From assembly GCA_039815415.1 (NCBI GenBank), contig JBCBZH010000032.1, positions 1 to 23,142 on the forward strand: a stretch of 23,142 nt of DNA, written 5' to 3'. The DNA is from JBCBZH01 sp039815415 (GTDB taxonomy: Bacteria; Bacteroidota; Rhodothermia; Rhodothermales; Rubricoccaceae). Shown in pieces: positions 9,338 to 17,489 of this stretch. Each line of letters starts with the position of its first letter. The stretch's first letter is position 1. A program made the position numbers and the translations under genes. The notes below the pieces were generated by a model. That model ran no database searches, was not told the origin of the DNA, and saw nothing but the letters and a program-made list of their open reading frames with translations.

Positions 9338-10672
9338 ATGACCTCTCCGCTTCTCCGTTCTGTATCCGGAGCCTGGCTCCTCGCAGCAGCACTTCTCCTG
9401 GCAGGGTGCGATGCGCTCTTCGGGTCGAAGGGCGACGCCACGACCGATGAGATCTTTGAGCAGGGGCAGACGGACCCCACGCTGACCGACGATGTGGGCT
9501 ACGTCCCGCTGAATCCGTTCTATTCCCGAGGCTTGGATGGCACCTTCGACCGCCCGGTGGATGTCTACGTAGGGTATGATGAGTTCATCTACGTTGCGGA
9601 CGCCAGAGGCCTGCACGTTCTGGACCTCGCAGGGCGCCCCCGGGCGTTGCTCCAGCAGGTGGCAGGCCAGGAGCTTCGCGACATCACCGCTGTGGTGCAG
9701 GACCGCCGACTGGATGTATACGTCGCCGCACGGCGAGACACCACGGTTGCCGGAGCGGACTGCCCTTCGGCTGGAGGTCCCGAGCAGTGTGATCTCGCGG
9801 TCGTGTACCGGATTCGCGGGCTGACGACGGGCGCGCCACGAGTGGTCGACATTCTCTGGCACCCGTTCGATGACGGAAGCCGCCGCCTGACTCGGTTCGA
9901 ACTTCCAGATACGTACCCTGGCGGGACGAGCGACGAGGACGCCGTGTTTACCGGGGTGGCGCCGCTGGCTGACAACGGTGTGTACATCACCCGCAACGGG
10001 CCGGTGAATACGGCGGACACGGGGCGCCCGAGTCAGACGTTCAGCCCGTTCAACGCGTTTATCGAGTACACCGCCTCGGGCGACTACATCCAGTACCTCC
10101 GGACGCTGTCGCCGGACCGACCAAGCCTGCTCAGCGCCTACTTCCCCGTGGATGTGCTGACGTTTCTGGGGCCCCCACAGCGCGCAGGCGTCGCTCTCAA
10201 TGAGGACTTCCTGATCGCACAGGCTCCGCCTGCGGGTCAGCCGACGCCGACCTATGGTGTCGTTTCGGTGCAGGTTGTGGAGACCACCGACGGAACCGTG
10301 TATCGCGTGGACAGTGGCCGCCTCAGTGCGGCGGGCAACCCGGATGCTGGCGACGGAGCCCTCTTCGAAACCGATCAGTTCGAGCAGATCTCGAGCCTCG
10401 CCTACGCTGCGGATCAGACCGGTTACATTTTCGTGCTCGACGCCCGGAAGGACAGCCTGTTCGTCTTTAACCAAGCTGGGATTGAGGGCGTTGCGCCGCC
10501 GCCAGGTGCTGGCAGCACGCGACCGGTTCGGGCGTCGTTCGGTGGGTCGGGGGGCGGTCCCCTTCAGTTCGCCAGCCCGCAGGGTGTCGCCTACTACGAC
10601 CGGATTGTCTACGTGGCGGACACGGGCAACAACCGGATTAGTCGATTCCGGTTGAACACGGACTTCGAGTAG
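9338..10672 (+). CDS. Lipoprotein with NHL-like beta-propeller
   Basis: A 444-residue protein from ATG 9338; a TTG at 9311 is in frame but the ATG places the lipobox LAGC at residues 21-24. The mature protein contains repeats of propeller type: FDRPVDVYVGYDEFIYVADA, then LHVLDLAGRPRALLQQ, and near the C-terminus PLQFASPQGVAYYDR with IVYVADTGNNRISRFR. The last is a textbook NHL blade (VADTGNNRI). Middle blades are more divergent (ISSLAYAADQTGYIFVLDARK). NHL-type propellers serve as binding platforms, so the likely role is periplasmic or surface binding partner of the neighbouring receptor. No catalytic residues are evident. It is the last gene of the tight run 3562-10672, followed by a hairpin at 10702-10735. 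Confidence 0.8.
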   Translation: MTSPLLRSVSGAWLLAAALLLAGCDALFGSKGDATTDEIFEQGQTDPTLTDDVGYVPLNPFYSRGLDGTFDRPVDVYVGYDEFIYVADARGLHVLDLAGRPRALLQQVAGQELRDITAVVQDRRLDVYVAARRDTTVAGADCPSAGGPEQCDLAVVYRIRGLTTGAPRVVDILWHPFDDGSRRLTRFELPDTYPGGTSDEDAVFTGVAPLADNGVYITRNGPVNTADTGRPSQTFSPFNAFIEYTASGDYIQYLRTLSPDRPSLLSAYFPVDVLTFLGPPQRAGVALNEDFLIAQAPPAGQPTPTYGVVSVQVVETTDGTVYRVDSGRLSAAGNPDAGDGALFETDQFEQISSLAYAADQTGYIFVLDARKDSLFVFNQAGIEGVAPPPGAGSTRPVRASFGGSGGGPLQFASPQGVAYYDRIVYVADTGNNRISRFRLNTDFE

Positions 10673-10701
10673 ACAGGGCGTCGAACTGGCGAGCGATGAG
10701 C

Positions 10702-10735
10702 CTGGCGTTCGGGACTAGCCTGAACGGAACGCCAG
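10702..10735 (+). terminator. Inverted repeat after the propeller lipoprotein, candidate terminator
   Basis: CTGGCGTTC (10702-10710) pairs perfectly with GAACGCCAG (10727-10735) across 16 nt, 30 bp after the stop codon. There is no T-tract. The right arm overlaps the iterated 10-mer at 10730-10739. An alternative smaller pairing (CGTTC with GAACG, 10706-10726) competes. Confidence 0.4.
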
Positions 10736-10862
10736 CTCGAGGCCGGTCTGTGACGGGCACGTAGGACAAGGGAGGTAGCGCCTTGATTCCAGAGCAGCTC
10801 CGTTCTGGACGAGCGCATGAGGTGAGCGGTGCCGGCCGTCCAAGACGAAGGCCCCACCGTGG

Positions 10863-10889
10863 TGCCGTGCCTCGAGCTGGCGCGCGGCA
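10863..10889. repeat. Imperfect inverted repeat enclosing an iterated 10-mer
   Basis: TGCCGTGC (10863-10870) pairs with GCGCGGCA (10882-10889) with one G:T, across an 11-nt loop holding almost all of CGAGCTGGCG (10873-10882). No T-tract follows on either strand. It may be incidental in this GC-rich region, but it is one of several intergenic copies of the word placed in a stem-loop. Confidence 0.35.
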
Positions 10890-10983
10890 TTGAGGAGGCG
10901 CACCGATTCTTCGCAGGCCCAAACCGGGGTCGCCAGCGCGAGCGAGAGTTATCCCAGGGTCAAGAACCGGTGCTGCACAACTT

Positions 10984-10995
10984 CTGCACGTGCAG
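10984..10995. promoter_or_regulatory. Perfect 12-bp palindrome CTGCACGTGCAG, candidate operator
   Basis: The sequence is identical to its reverse complement, lies 85-97 bp upstream of the receptor start, and is preceded 11 bp earlier by a half-site repeat (CTGCAC at 10973-10978). Placement fits a dimeric regulator binding near the promoter of the second TonB receptor. The regulator is unknown and no promoter element was securely seen. Confidence 0.35.
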
Positions 10996-11080
10996 GGAAA
11001 GCAGGGACGCACTACGTTTCAGATATCACCCGGCCTCGAGCGCTTGTCTCAGGCCTCCTATGCCTCATACACACCACACC

Positions 11081-14000
11081 ATGAGCACACGTGTCACTCG
11101 CTGGCTGACGCTCGTCACTCTTGCGGCCTTCGCGCTGGTGGCGGCCCCGTCGGCCTTCTCCCAAGCGGTTACCACAGCGGCGCTGACCGGCACCGTCATC
11201 GACGAGACCGGCGCCGGTCTCCCCGGTGCCACGGTCCTTGCGATCCACCTCCCCTCCGGATCCGAGTACGGAACCGCCACGCGCGCCGACGGCCGCTACG
11301 ACCTTCGTGGCCTCCGCGTCGGTGGACCGTACCGCGTCCAGATCTCCTTTATTGGCTACACGCCCGTCGTTCGGGAGGGCCTTCGCCTGACCCTGGGCGA
11401 TGCCTTTGAACTCGACGTTCAGCTCACCGACACTGCGGCCGAGTTGGGCGAGGTGACGGTCAGCGCGGGCGGCCTGTTCGACCCCAACCGCTCGGGCGTC
11501 GACACCAACATCAGCTCCGACCAGATCCTGGCAACGCCGTCGATTGGACGGGACCTCGCGGACTTCACGCGCCTCACGCCCCAGGCCTACGTCGAGAACG
11601 ACGACGACGACGGCCCTTCGATCTCCATCGCTGGCCAGAGCAACCGCTACAACTCGATCTACATCGATGGCGCGGTCTCCAATGACGTGTTCGGGCTCTC
11701 GGCGCAGGGAACCAACGGCGGCCAGACCGGCTCCACGCCGATCTCCATCGACGCGATCGAGGAGTTCCAGATTGCCATCTCGCCCTTCGACGTGACGCAG
11801 TCCGGCTTTACCGGAGGGGCGATCAACGCCGTGACGCGGTCGGGCACCAACACCTTCGAAGGATCGCTCTACAGCTTCCTCCGCAACGAGACGCTTGCTG
11901 GGAAGACCCCGGGCGCGCTCATCGCTGACGGCGCTGAAGGAACCCGCCTGCCTGAGTTCTCGAACAACCGATATGGCTTCCGTCTTGGAGGGCCGATTGT
12001 CAAGGACAAGCTGTTCTTCTTCGTCAACGGCGAGATCCTCCGTGCCGAGACGCCGGCTCCGTTCAACCGAGCCTACGCTGGTGACTCCCGGGATCGCCTC
12101 GGCGACATCCGCCAGACGCTGATCGATGAACTTGGCTACGACCCCGGCGAGTTTGGCGATAAGGTCTCGTCTCTGGATGACAACAAGGCGATCGTCAAGC
12201 TGGACTGGAACGCTGCGCCGAACCATCGGGTGTCGGCCCGCTACAGCTACTCGGGTGCCGACAACACCGACCAGTTCGCGAGCAACGACGAGAACATCAA
12301 CTTTACCAACAACTCCGAGTTCTTCCCGAACCGGACACACGCCTTCACGACGGAGCTGAACTCGACCTTCGGCAACCAGGCGGCGAACAAGTTGATCCTC
12401 GGCTATACCTCGGTGAGCGACGACCGTGACATCGTGGGCGACCCGTTCCCATCGGTCGAGCTGGAGGACGGTGATGGAACCATCTTCATTGGCTCGGAGC
12501 CGTTCTCGACGGCGAACGTCCTCAATCAGGACATCTTCACCGTCACGAACAACTTCAGCTACTTCCTTGGGAATCACACGCTGACAGTGGGTGCCGCGGG
12601 CGAGTTCTACTCGATCTCGAACCTGTTCATCCCGCGGAACTTCGGGACCTATGAGTACGGGTCCGTCGACGACTTCCTCCAGTCCGTCTGTGCGGCGGGC
12701 AATGGGTCCTCGGCCTACTGCGCGACGACGTTCCCGGGTGGCACGCCGGATCCCGTGACGCCTGACATCTATCAGCGCGGCTACTCGCTCGTCGATGGCG
12801 TCGCCGGGGACGGGACGGACGCTATCGGGGCCTTCGACGCGTTCCAGGTCAGCCTCTACGCCCAGGACTAGTACCGGGTCAACTCGGACCTCCGGGTCAC
12901 GTTCGGTCTCCGCGCCGACATTCCCAAGATCTCGTCTGAGCCTCGGTTCGCGCCGGACGCGCTGACGACGACGATCCCTGCCATCGAGGCCGCTGGGTAC
13001 GACCTCAACGGCGCGCTTCCGGGCCAGACCCCGGCCGCTGCGGTGTACCTCTCGCCCCGAGCCGGGTTCAACTATGACCTCAGCGAGATGGCGGGCCGCC
13101 GCCTCCAGCTCCGAGGCGGGAGTGGCGTATTTACGGGCCGCGTGCCCTTCGTGTGGCCCGGTGGCATGTTCCTGAACAACGGGACCAACACCGGCTTTGC
13201 GTTCCAGGCTGGCTTCCTCGGGAACAACAACATCGACGGGGACCCGATCCCGTTCGTTGCCGACCCGCAGCAGCAGTTCACCGGTGCTGACTTCGGCCAG
13301 GCTGACATTCCGAGCGGTCGCCTCGAGATCTTCGAGGATGGGTTCCGGTACCCGCGTGTCTGGCGTTCCTCGCTTGGGCTCGACACCGAGCTTCCGGGCG
13401 GCTTCGTCGGTACGCTGGAAAGTCAGTTCACCAAGACGCTCAACAACATCATCGTCACGAACGTGAACCTCAACCCGGCCGCGCTCTCGACGACAACCGG
13501 TGCAGAGAGTCGGGTGATCTACAACCCGAACCAGGACGCGTTGATCGACGATCGGTACGATGCGGTTCACCGCGTCGGGACGACGAGCGAGGGGTACACC
13601 TACGACGTGACGGCTCGCATCCAGAAGGAGCTGGCGAACGTGTTCTCGACTGGTGACAACCTCTTCCTGAACCTGAGCTACACCTTCGGCGACGCCTACG
13701 CGATCAACGACGGCACCTCGTCGCAGATCAACACAATCTGGCGGACGGTCGAGATCGGTGAGCAGGGACCGAACGACAACAACGTCCTCGCGCGGTCGGA
13801 CTTCTCGATCGGCCACCGCATTCTCGGATCGGCCACGTTCCGTAAGGAGTTCCTGAACAACCTCGCGACCACCATCTCGGTGTTCTACACCGGCGAGAGC
13901 GGGCGTCCGTTCAACTACACCATCGACAACTTCGATGACCTGATCGGCGCGCCAGGCTACCGCGACTACGGCCTCGTCTACGTCCCGAACGACATCTCCG

Positions 14001-14458
14001 AGATGCAGTTCGTTTCCGCAGACGATGCCGCGGCGTACGACGCGTTCGTCAGCTCGAGCGAGTACCTCACGAGCCGTCGGGGAATGTTCGCGGAGCGGAA
14101 CGGGAGTCGCCTTCCGTTCGAGCACATCGTGGACCTGAAGTTTGAGCAGGAGCTGTTCGCCAACCTGGGTGGAAGCGCCCGGAGCCTCAGCTTCACGCTC
14201 GACATCTTCAACTTCACGAACCTCCTCAACCGGGATTGGGGTCGTCGGTTCTTCAAGTTCACGTCGTCCAGCAACGGTGGCTTCGAGCTGCTGCGCTTCG
14301 AGGATTTCGTGGACGCGGACAACGGCAACTTCACGCCGGTCTACTCCTTCCGTGGCCGCCAGGGCACCGAGGAGGCGTTCTTCGACAACCAGATCGCCGA
14401 CGAGGGCACCTATGGCTCGCGCTGGCTGATCCAGACCGGATTCCGCCTGACCTTCTAG
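11081..14458 (+). pseudogene. Oar-like TonB-dependent receptor interrupted by one in-frame TAG
   Basis: Translation from ATG 11081 (an in-frame ATG at 11060 is an alternative) gives 596 codons, a TAG at 12869-12871, then 528 more codons in the same frame to a natural TAG at 14456-14458. The signal peptide ends SAFS with Gln next (residue 28). CarboxypepD_reg spans about 34-115 (TGTVIDETGAGLPGATVLA; VQISFIGYTPVVREG). The plug spans about 140-260 (SISIAGQSNRYNSIYIDGA; GGAINAVTRSGTNTFEG). The barrel continues across the stop: YAQD before it and YRVNSDLRVTFGLRADIP after it read as one strand-turn-strand, and the natural end is LIQTGFRLTF. Total length (~1125 residues) suits an Oar-like receptor. 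The part before the stop has only part of the barrel and should not fold. A single G-to-T change (GAG to TAG) would explain it. A sequencing error or a recent inactivation are both possible. Codon use and frame remain intact on both sides, so decay is recent if real. Confidence 0.85.
12869..12871 (+). other. Premature amber codon in the second TonB receptor
   Basis: The bases read gcc-cag-gac-TAG-tac-cgg-gtc. In related receptors this position follows a YAQD sequence and is commonly Glu or Asp (family knowledge), so GAG-to-TAG is the simplest event. TAG is used as the normal stop for six other genes here, including the distal end of this same gene, so reassignment is unlikely. Confidence 0.9.
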
Positions 14459-14482
14459 GCTGCTTCGAGGCGTTGGTCTCCT

Positions 14483-14515
14483 ACGGCCCCGCTCTTCTCT
14501 GGAGGGCGGGGCCGT
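14483..14515 (+). terminator. Strong intrinsic terminator after the second receptor
   Basis: ACGGCCCCGC (14483-14492) pairs perfectly with GCGGGGCCGT (14506-14515), with further inner pairing of CTC-like bases, and is followed by a short T-containing run (ttgcattgc). It lies 24 bp after the receptor stop codon. Confidence 0.75.
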
Positions 14516-14698
14516 TTGCATTGCATGACGCTGCCCCTGTGGGGTGGCGCTCTCGAGCTGGCGTCGGCTACGTTCCGGTTCCGTCCCCTTTGCAGGGGTC
14601 TCCGGCAGCAGACGCACTCGCCAGCCCGCGGCCTGGCATCGAGCTGGCGGGCCGCCGGTTCTATCGACATCTTTCCGCAATCCCCACTCCCGAATCCT
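14516..14698 (+). promoter_or_regulatory. Upstream region of pfkA with two iterated 10-mers
   Basis: This 183-bp stretch has no credible coding frame. It carries exact copies of CGAGCTGGCG at 14554-14563 and 14640-14649, a small CCCC-tttgca-GGGG inverted repeat (14585-14598), and GCCCGC/GCGGGC (14624-14629 with 14647-14652) flanking most of the second 10-mer. The last ~30 bp before the pfkA ATG are pyrimidine-rich. The pfkA promoter should lie here but no clear element was recognised. Confidence 0.4.
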
Positions 14699-15790
14699 AT
14701 GCGCGTAGGCGTTCTCACTGGCGGCGGCGACTGCCCCGGCCTCAATGCCGTCATCCGAGCGGTCACCAAAAGCCTCATCAGCCGACACGGCGCGGAGGTC
14801 ATTGGCTTCATCGACGGATTCGACGGGCTCATCCAGAACGACACGCGCCCGCTCACGTGGCGCGAGGCCAGCGGCATCCTGGACCAGGGCGGCACCATCC
14901 TGGGCACGTCCAACAAGGCCAACCCGATGCGCTACTACCGCGAGAACGACGCCGACGTGTCGGACCGCGCGGCGGGCGTCTACCACGAGCACCAGCTCGA
15001 CGCGCTGGTGGTCATCGGGGGCGACGGCACCATGTCTGTGGCGCACCAGCTGGAACAGAGCCAGGGGCTCCGCATGGTGGGCGTCCCCAAGACCATCGAC
15101 AACGACCTGGTGGGGACCGACCGCACGTTCGGGTTCGACACGGCTGTCACCATTGCCACGGAGGCACTGGACCGGCTCCAGACGACTGCGCAGAGCCACC
15201 ACCGCGTGATGATCTGCGAGACGATGGGCCGCTACGCGGGCTGGATCGCCCTCCACGCGGGCGTAGCTGGAGGCGCCGACGTGATTCTGATCCCCGAGTT
15301 TCCCTACCATCTGGAGGAGGTGGTGCGCGTCTGCAAGGAGCGCGAGGCCGGAGGGCAGAAGTTCACGATCCTCGCCATTGCCGAGGGCGCGCACGCCGAG
15401 GGGGGAGATATGGCTGTGGCGAAGACCATCCCAGGATCGCCCGACCCCATCCGGCTGGGCGGGTCCTGCCAGGTGCTCGGCGCGGCGCTGGAGGCACACC
15501 TCGACAGTGAGGTTCGGACGACGATCCTCGGCCACATCCAGCGCGGGGGCTCCCCGACGCCCTTCGACCGCATTCTCTCCACCCACTACGGCAGCTACGC
15601 CGCGGACGTGGTCGCCCAGGGCCGACACGGCGTGATGGTCGCCCTCACGGATGGGCGCATGACGACGGTACCGTTCGCGGACATCGCGGAAAAGACGAAG
15701 ACCGTCCGTCCCGACCACCCACTGGTCCGAGCCGCGATGGATGTGGGCACGAGCTTCGGGGTTCCGAGGGACGTCATCGCCAGCGCGTAG
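14699..15790 (+). CDS. pfkA: 6-phosphofructokinase (group III type, predicted ATP-dependent)
   Basis: A 363-residue cytoplasmic enzyme that phosphorylates fructose 6-phosphate to fructose 1,6-bisphosphate in glycolysis. Visible motifs: N-terminal GVLTGGGDCPGLNAVIR (4-20); GGDGT at 107-111; PKTIDND at 130-136, with Asp134 as expected catalytic base; MGRYAGWIAL (176-185) for substrate binding; and GHIQRGGSPTPFDR near the C-terminus. In this family Gly after GGD (position 110 here) goes with ATP use and Asp with pyrophosphate; the Lys in PKTIDND is typical of pyrophosphate-dependent and group III enzymes, where the classic ATP enzyme has Gly. The Gly110/Lys131 combination is known for ATP-dependent group III enzymes. 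ATG at 14699 is the only start that fits the family N-terminus. The stop is one base from the convergent stop of the next gene. Confidence 0.96.
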   Translation: MRVGVLTGGGDCPGLNAVIRAVTKSLISRHGAEVIGFIDGFDGLIQNDTRPLTWREASGILDQGGTILGTSNKANPMRYYRENDADVSDRAAGVYHEHQLDALVVIGGDGTMSVAHQLEQSQGLRMVGVPKTIDNDLVGTDRTFGFDTAVTIATEALDRLQTTAQSHHRVMICETMGRYAGWIALHAGVAGGADVILIPEFPYHLEEVVRVCKEREAGGQKFTILAIAEGAHAEGGDMAVAKTIPGSPDPIRLGGSCQVLGAALEAHLDSEVRTTILGHIQRGGSPTPFDRILSTHYGSYAADVVAQGRHGVMVALTDGRMTTVPFADIAEKTKTVRPDHPLVRAAMDVGTSFGVPRDVIASA

Positions 15791-15791
15791 G

Positions 15792-17489
15792 TCAGCGCAT
15801 CACGGTAAACGACAGCGTCTCCGTCGCCCCAGGGACCTCCACACGCAGCCGGTACGTCCCCGGCGCCAGCTCGCGGGGGAGCGTCAGCACCGACTCGCCC
15901 TCCGCCAGCTCGCCATCCACGACGACCTCGAGCTGGCGACCCAGCGCGTCGAGCACTGTCGCGCGGACGGGTGTGGCCTCGGGGAGCGTGAGGAGGGCCT
16001 CGGGCTGGCGAGAGGGGTTTGGGCGGACGCGGGACAGTGCCAGCTCGAAGGCGGGGCCGAGAGCGGACGCATCAACGGGGCGACTTGCGAAGAAGCCCTC
16101 AGCCGTGAGTCGTTGCAGTGCGGCTGCGCGGCCCTGAAGGACGGCGACAGATTGCAGATGGCTGCTTCCTTGCCCAAAAGGGAACGCATAGAGGAGCGTA
16201 TCGGAGGCGCCTGGCTCGAGGCGGAACGGTCCCGTCGAAATCGCCATCCGCCGGTCGCCCTGAGGGTTGTCAGTCCCGTTGCCATCAACGTTGACCTCGC
16301 TGAAGTACGACTCGGTGACTGGGTCCCCTGCGTAGATGAACTTGGTAATGGGTGCACCAGACGCCGATTGAAGGTATCCGGTACCGAACTCGTAGTACGG
16401 CGTACCGTCGCCCCAGAGGCCCTGCATGAAGTTGTAGTAGCGATCCGGAGTTCCTGGGTCTTCGGTGCCAGATGGTCCCCCGCCGATGAACGTGCTCGTT
16501 GCAGTCATTCGGAGCCGCTCGTCGGCCTCGTCCACCACGCCATCTTGGTCGTCGTCGCGGCCATTCGCCAGCCCTATGGGACCCCGTAGCACCTGAATCC
16601 CGATGGCTGGGGGCGGTGATCCGTAGATGCGGTCTCCGTTCGAGTCGTTGTAGACGACCCCCATGTTGCGCAGCGTGTCGGCGCCGATGTAATCATCTCC
16701 TGCGTCTCCAAGATCTGGATCCACAAACATCGAGGCATACATCGGCTCGATGACAGAGTCGCCCCGATTGATGACCTCATAACGGATGAATGTGGTCTGC
16801 GAAAGCACGGGGCTGCGTGTTTCCGGTGTCCAGCCATAGACAAACGCCTGGGCCCGCACTTCCACGCCCAGTGGCAATCCAGGATTGTGGTTGTTGCCCG
16901 CGTCGTTCATGACCCACCACGCGGCTACGTCGCCGATCAGGTCGGGCTGGTCGCCAGCTCGAAGGTCGTAGTTGGTTGGGTTGCCGTCGCCGTCAATGAC
17001 GGGAGCGCCGAGCTGGTGCGGCCAGTCGGCGAGGTCGGGCGCCAGCTCGCCGGTCGCGTAGTAGTGTGCGATGTCCTCGCGCGAAACGACAAAGATGCGG
17101 TCGTGGGCCGAGCAGTCCTGCGGTGGTGGCGTGGCTGCGTCGTTGAGTGGCCCGGGCCAGAAGTCGTGCCCTCCGTAGCGAGCTGCAGCGATTCGCATTT
17201 CGCCTCCCACCTCTCCACCGAGCCAGAGAACCGCGGCGAAGATTGGTGACAGAGGCCGTTCTCCGAACTGTGTCTGAACCGTTTGACCCTTTGGGATGCG
17301 GTAGCCGTCGGCCGAGGTGGTGGAGCCGCCGAAGAACAGGCTGCCTGTGTTGAACAGGGAGACTCTCAAATCAGGGTTCTCGATGAACTGCTGGGCTGTC
17401 CCGGTCGTGCAGGACCCGGCCGTCTGGGGCTGTGCCGAGCTGGCGAGCGCGGTCGCCAGCCCGAGGAGCAGGAGCCTGTGCATGGTCAT
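15792..17489 (-). CDS. T9SS sorting-domain protein, paralog B of the left pair (with Asp-rich calcium loop)
   Basis: A 565-residue secreted protein starting at 17489 (MTMHRLLLLGLATALASSA, then Gln; a second ATG at 17483 is possible). The mature N-terminus has the family core: FNTGSLFFGGSTTSADGYRIP, AAVLWLGGEVGGEMRIAAARY, FWPGPL, DRIFVVSREDI, then AGDQPDLIGDVAAWWVMNDA. At about 308-324 is NGRDDDQDGVVDEADE, an Asp-rich calcium-loop-like insertion that the pair partner lacks. A GPF-x-L-x-PG module precedes a type A sorting domain (about 484-565) with RVRPNPS, LDALGRQLEVV, LAPGTYRLRV. The start overlaps the upstream gene's stop as ATGA (17486-17489), so translation is probably coupled. The stop is one base from the pfkA stop on the other strand, with no terminator between. 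Role beyond surface export is unknown. Confidence 0.9.
   Translation of the reverse strand: MTMHRLLLLGLATALASSAQPQTAGSCTTGTAQQFIENPDLRVSLFNTGSLFFGGSTTSADGYRIPKGQTVQTQFGERPLSPIFAAVLWLGGEVGGEMRIAAARYGGHDFWPGPLNDAATPPPQDCSAHDRIFVVSREDIAHYYATGELAPDLADWPHQLGAPVIDGDGNPTNYDLRAGDQPDLIGDVAAWWVMNDAGNNHNPGLPLGVEVRAQAFVYGWTPETRSPVLSQTTFIRYEVINRGDSVIEPMYASMFVDPDLGDAGDDYIGADTLRNMGVVYNDSNGDRIYGSPPPAIGIQVLRGPIGLANGRDDDQDGVVDEADERLRMTATSTFIGGGPSGTEDPGTPDRYYNFMQGLWGDGTPYYEFGTGYLQSASGAPITKFIYAGDPVTESYFSEVNVDGNGTDNPQGDRRMAISTGPFRLEPGASDTLLYAFPFGQGSSHLQSVAVLQGRAAALQRLTAEGFFASRPVDASALGPAFELALSRVRPNPSRQPEALLTLPEATPVRATVLDALGRQLEVVVDGELAEGESVLTLPRELAPGTYRLRVEVPGATETLSFTVMR
15903..15938. repeat. Inverted pair of the iterated 10-mer, 16-nt spacer (in paralog B, left)
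   Basis: CGCCAGCTCG at 15903-15912 and CGAGCTGGCG at 15929-15938 are perfect reverse complements with 16 nt between. The gene reads the pair as RQLE...GELA in the sorting domain. Could form a 10-bp stem in the mRNA. Confidence 0.8.

Larger units (their letters stand above)
10673..11080. other. 408-bp intergenic region upstream of the second TonB receptor
   Basis: No convincing coding frame: an open frame that runs into the receptor from about 10829 lacks a signal peptide and is Arg/Cys-rich. The region holds a 9-bp hairpin (10702-10735), two exact copies of the iterated 10-mer (10730-10739 minus, 10873-10882 plus) and one near copy (cgaactggcg, 10682-10691), a second inverted repeat (10863-10889), and a perfect 12-bp palindrome (10984-10995). 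A weak TAnnTTTG-like string, TACGTTTC, lies at 11013-11020, but no matching TTG was found at the usual distance, so I do not call a promoter. Confidence 0.6.

Noticed and set aside
10829..11059. Open frame leading into the second receptor as a longer N-terminus
   Set aside because: No signal peptide, biased composition, and it crosses the palindrome and a stem-loop; the receptor's signal peptide starts at 11060 or 11081.
12869..12871. TAG as a recoded sense codon (pyrrolysine or reassigned amber)
   Set aside because: TAG ends at least six other genes in the window, including the same receptor, and no supporting context is visible.
11012..15718. Very long minus-strand open frame opposite the receptor and pfkA
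   Set aside because: It is antisense to two clear genes, is Arg/Val/Glu-rich without domain structure, and results from high GC at third positions.
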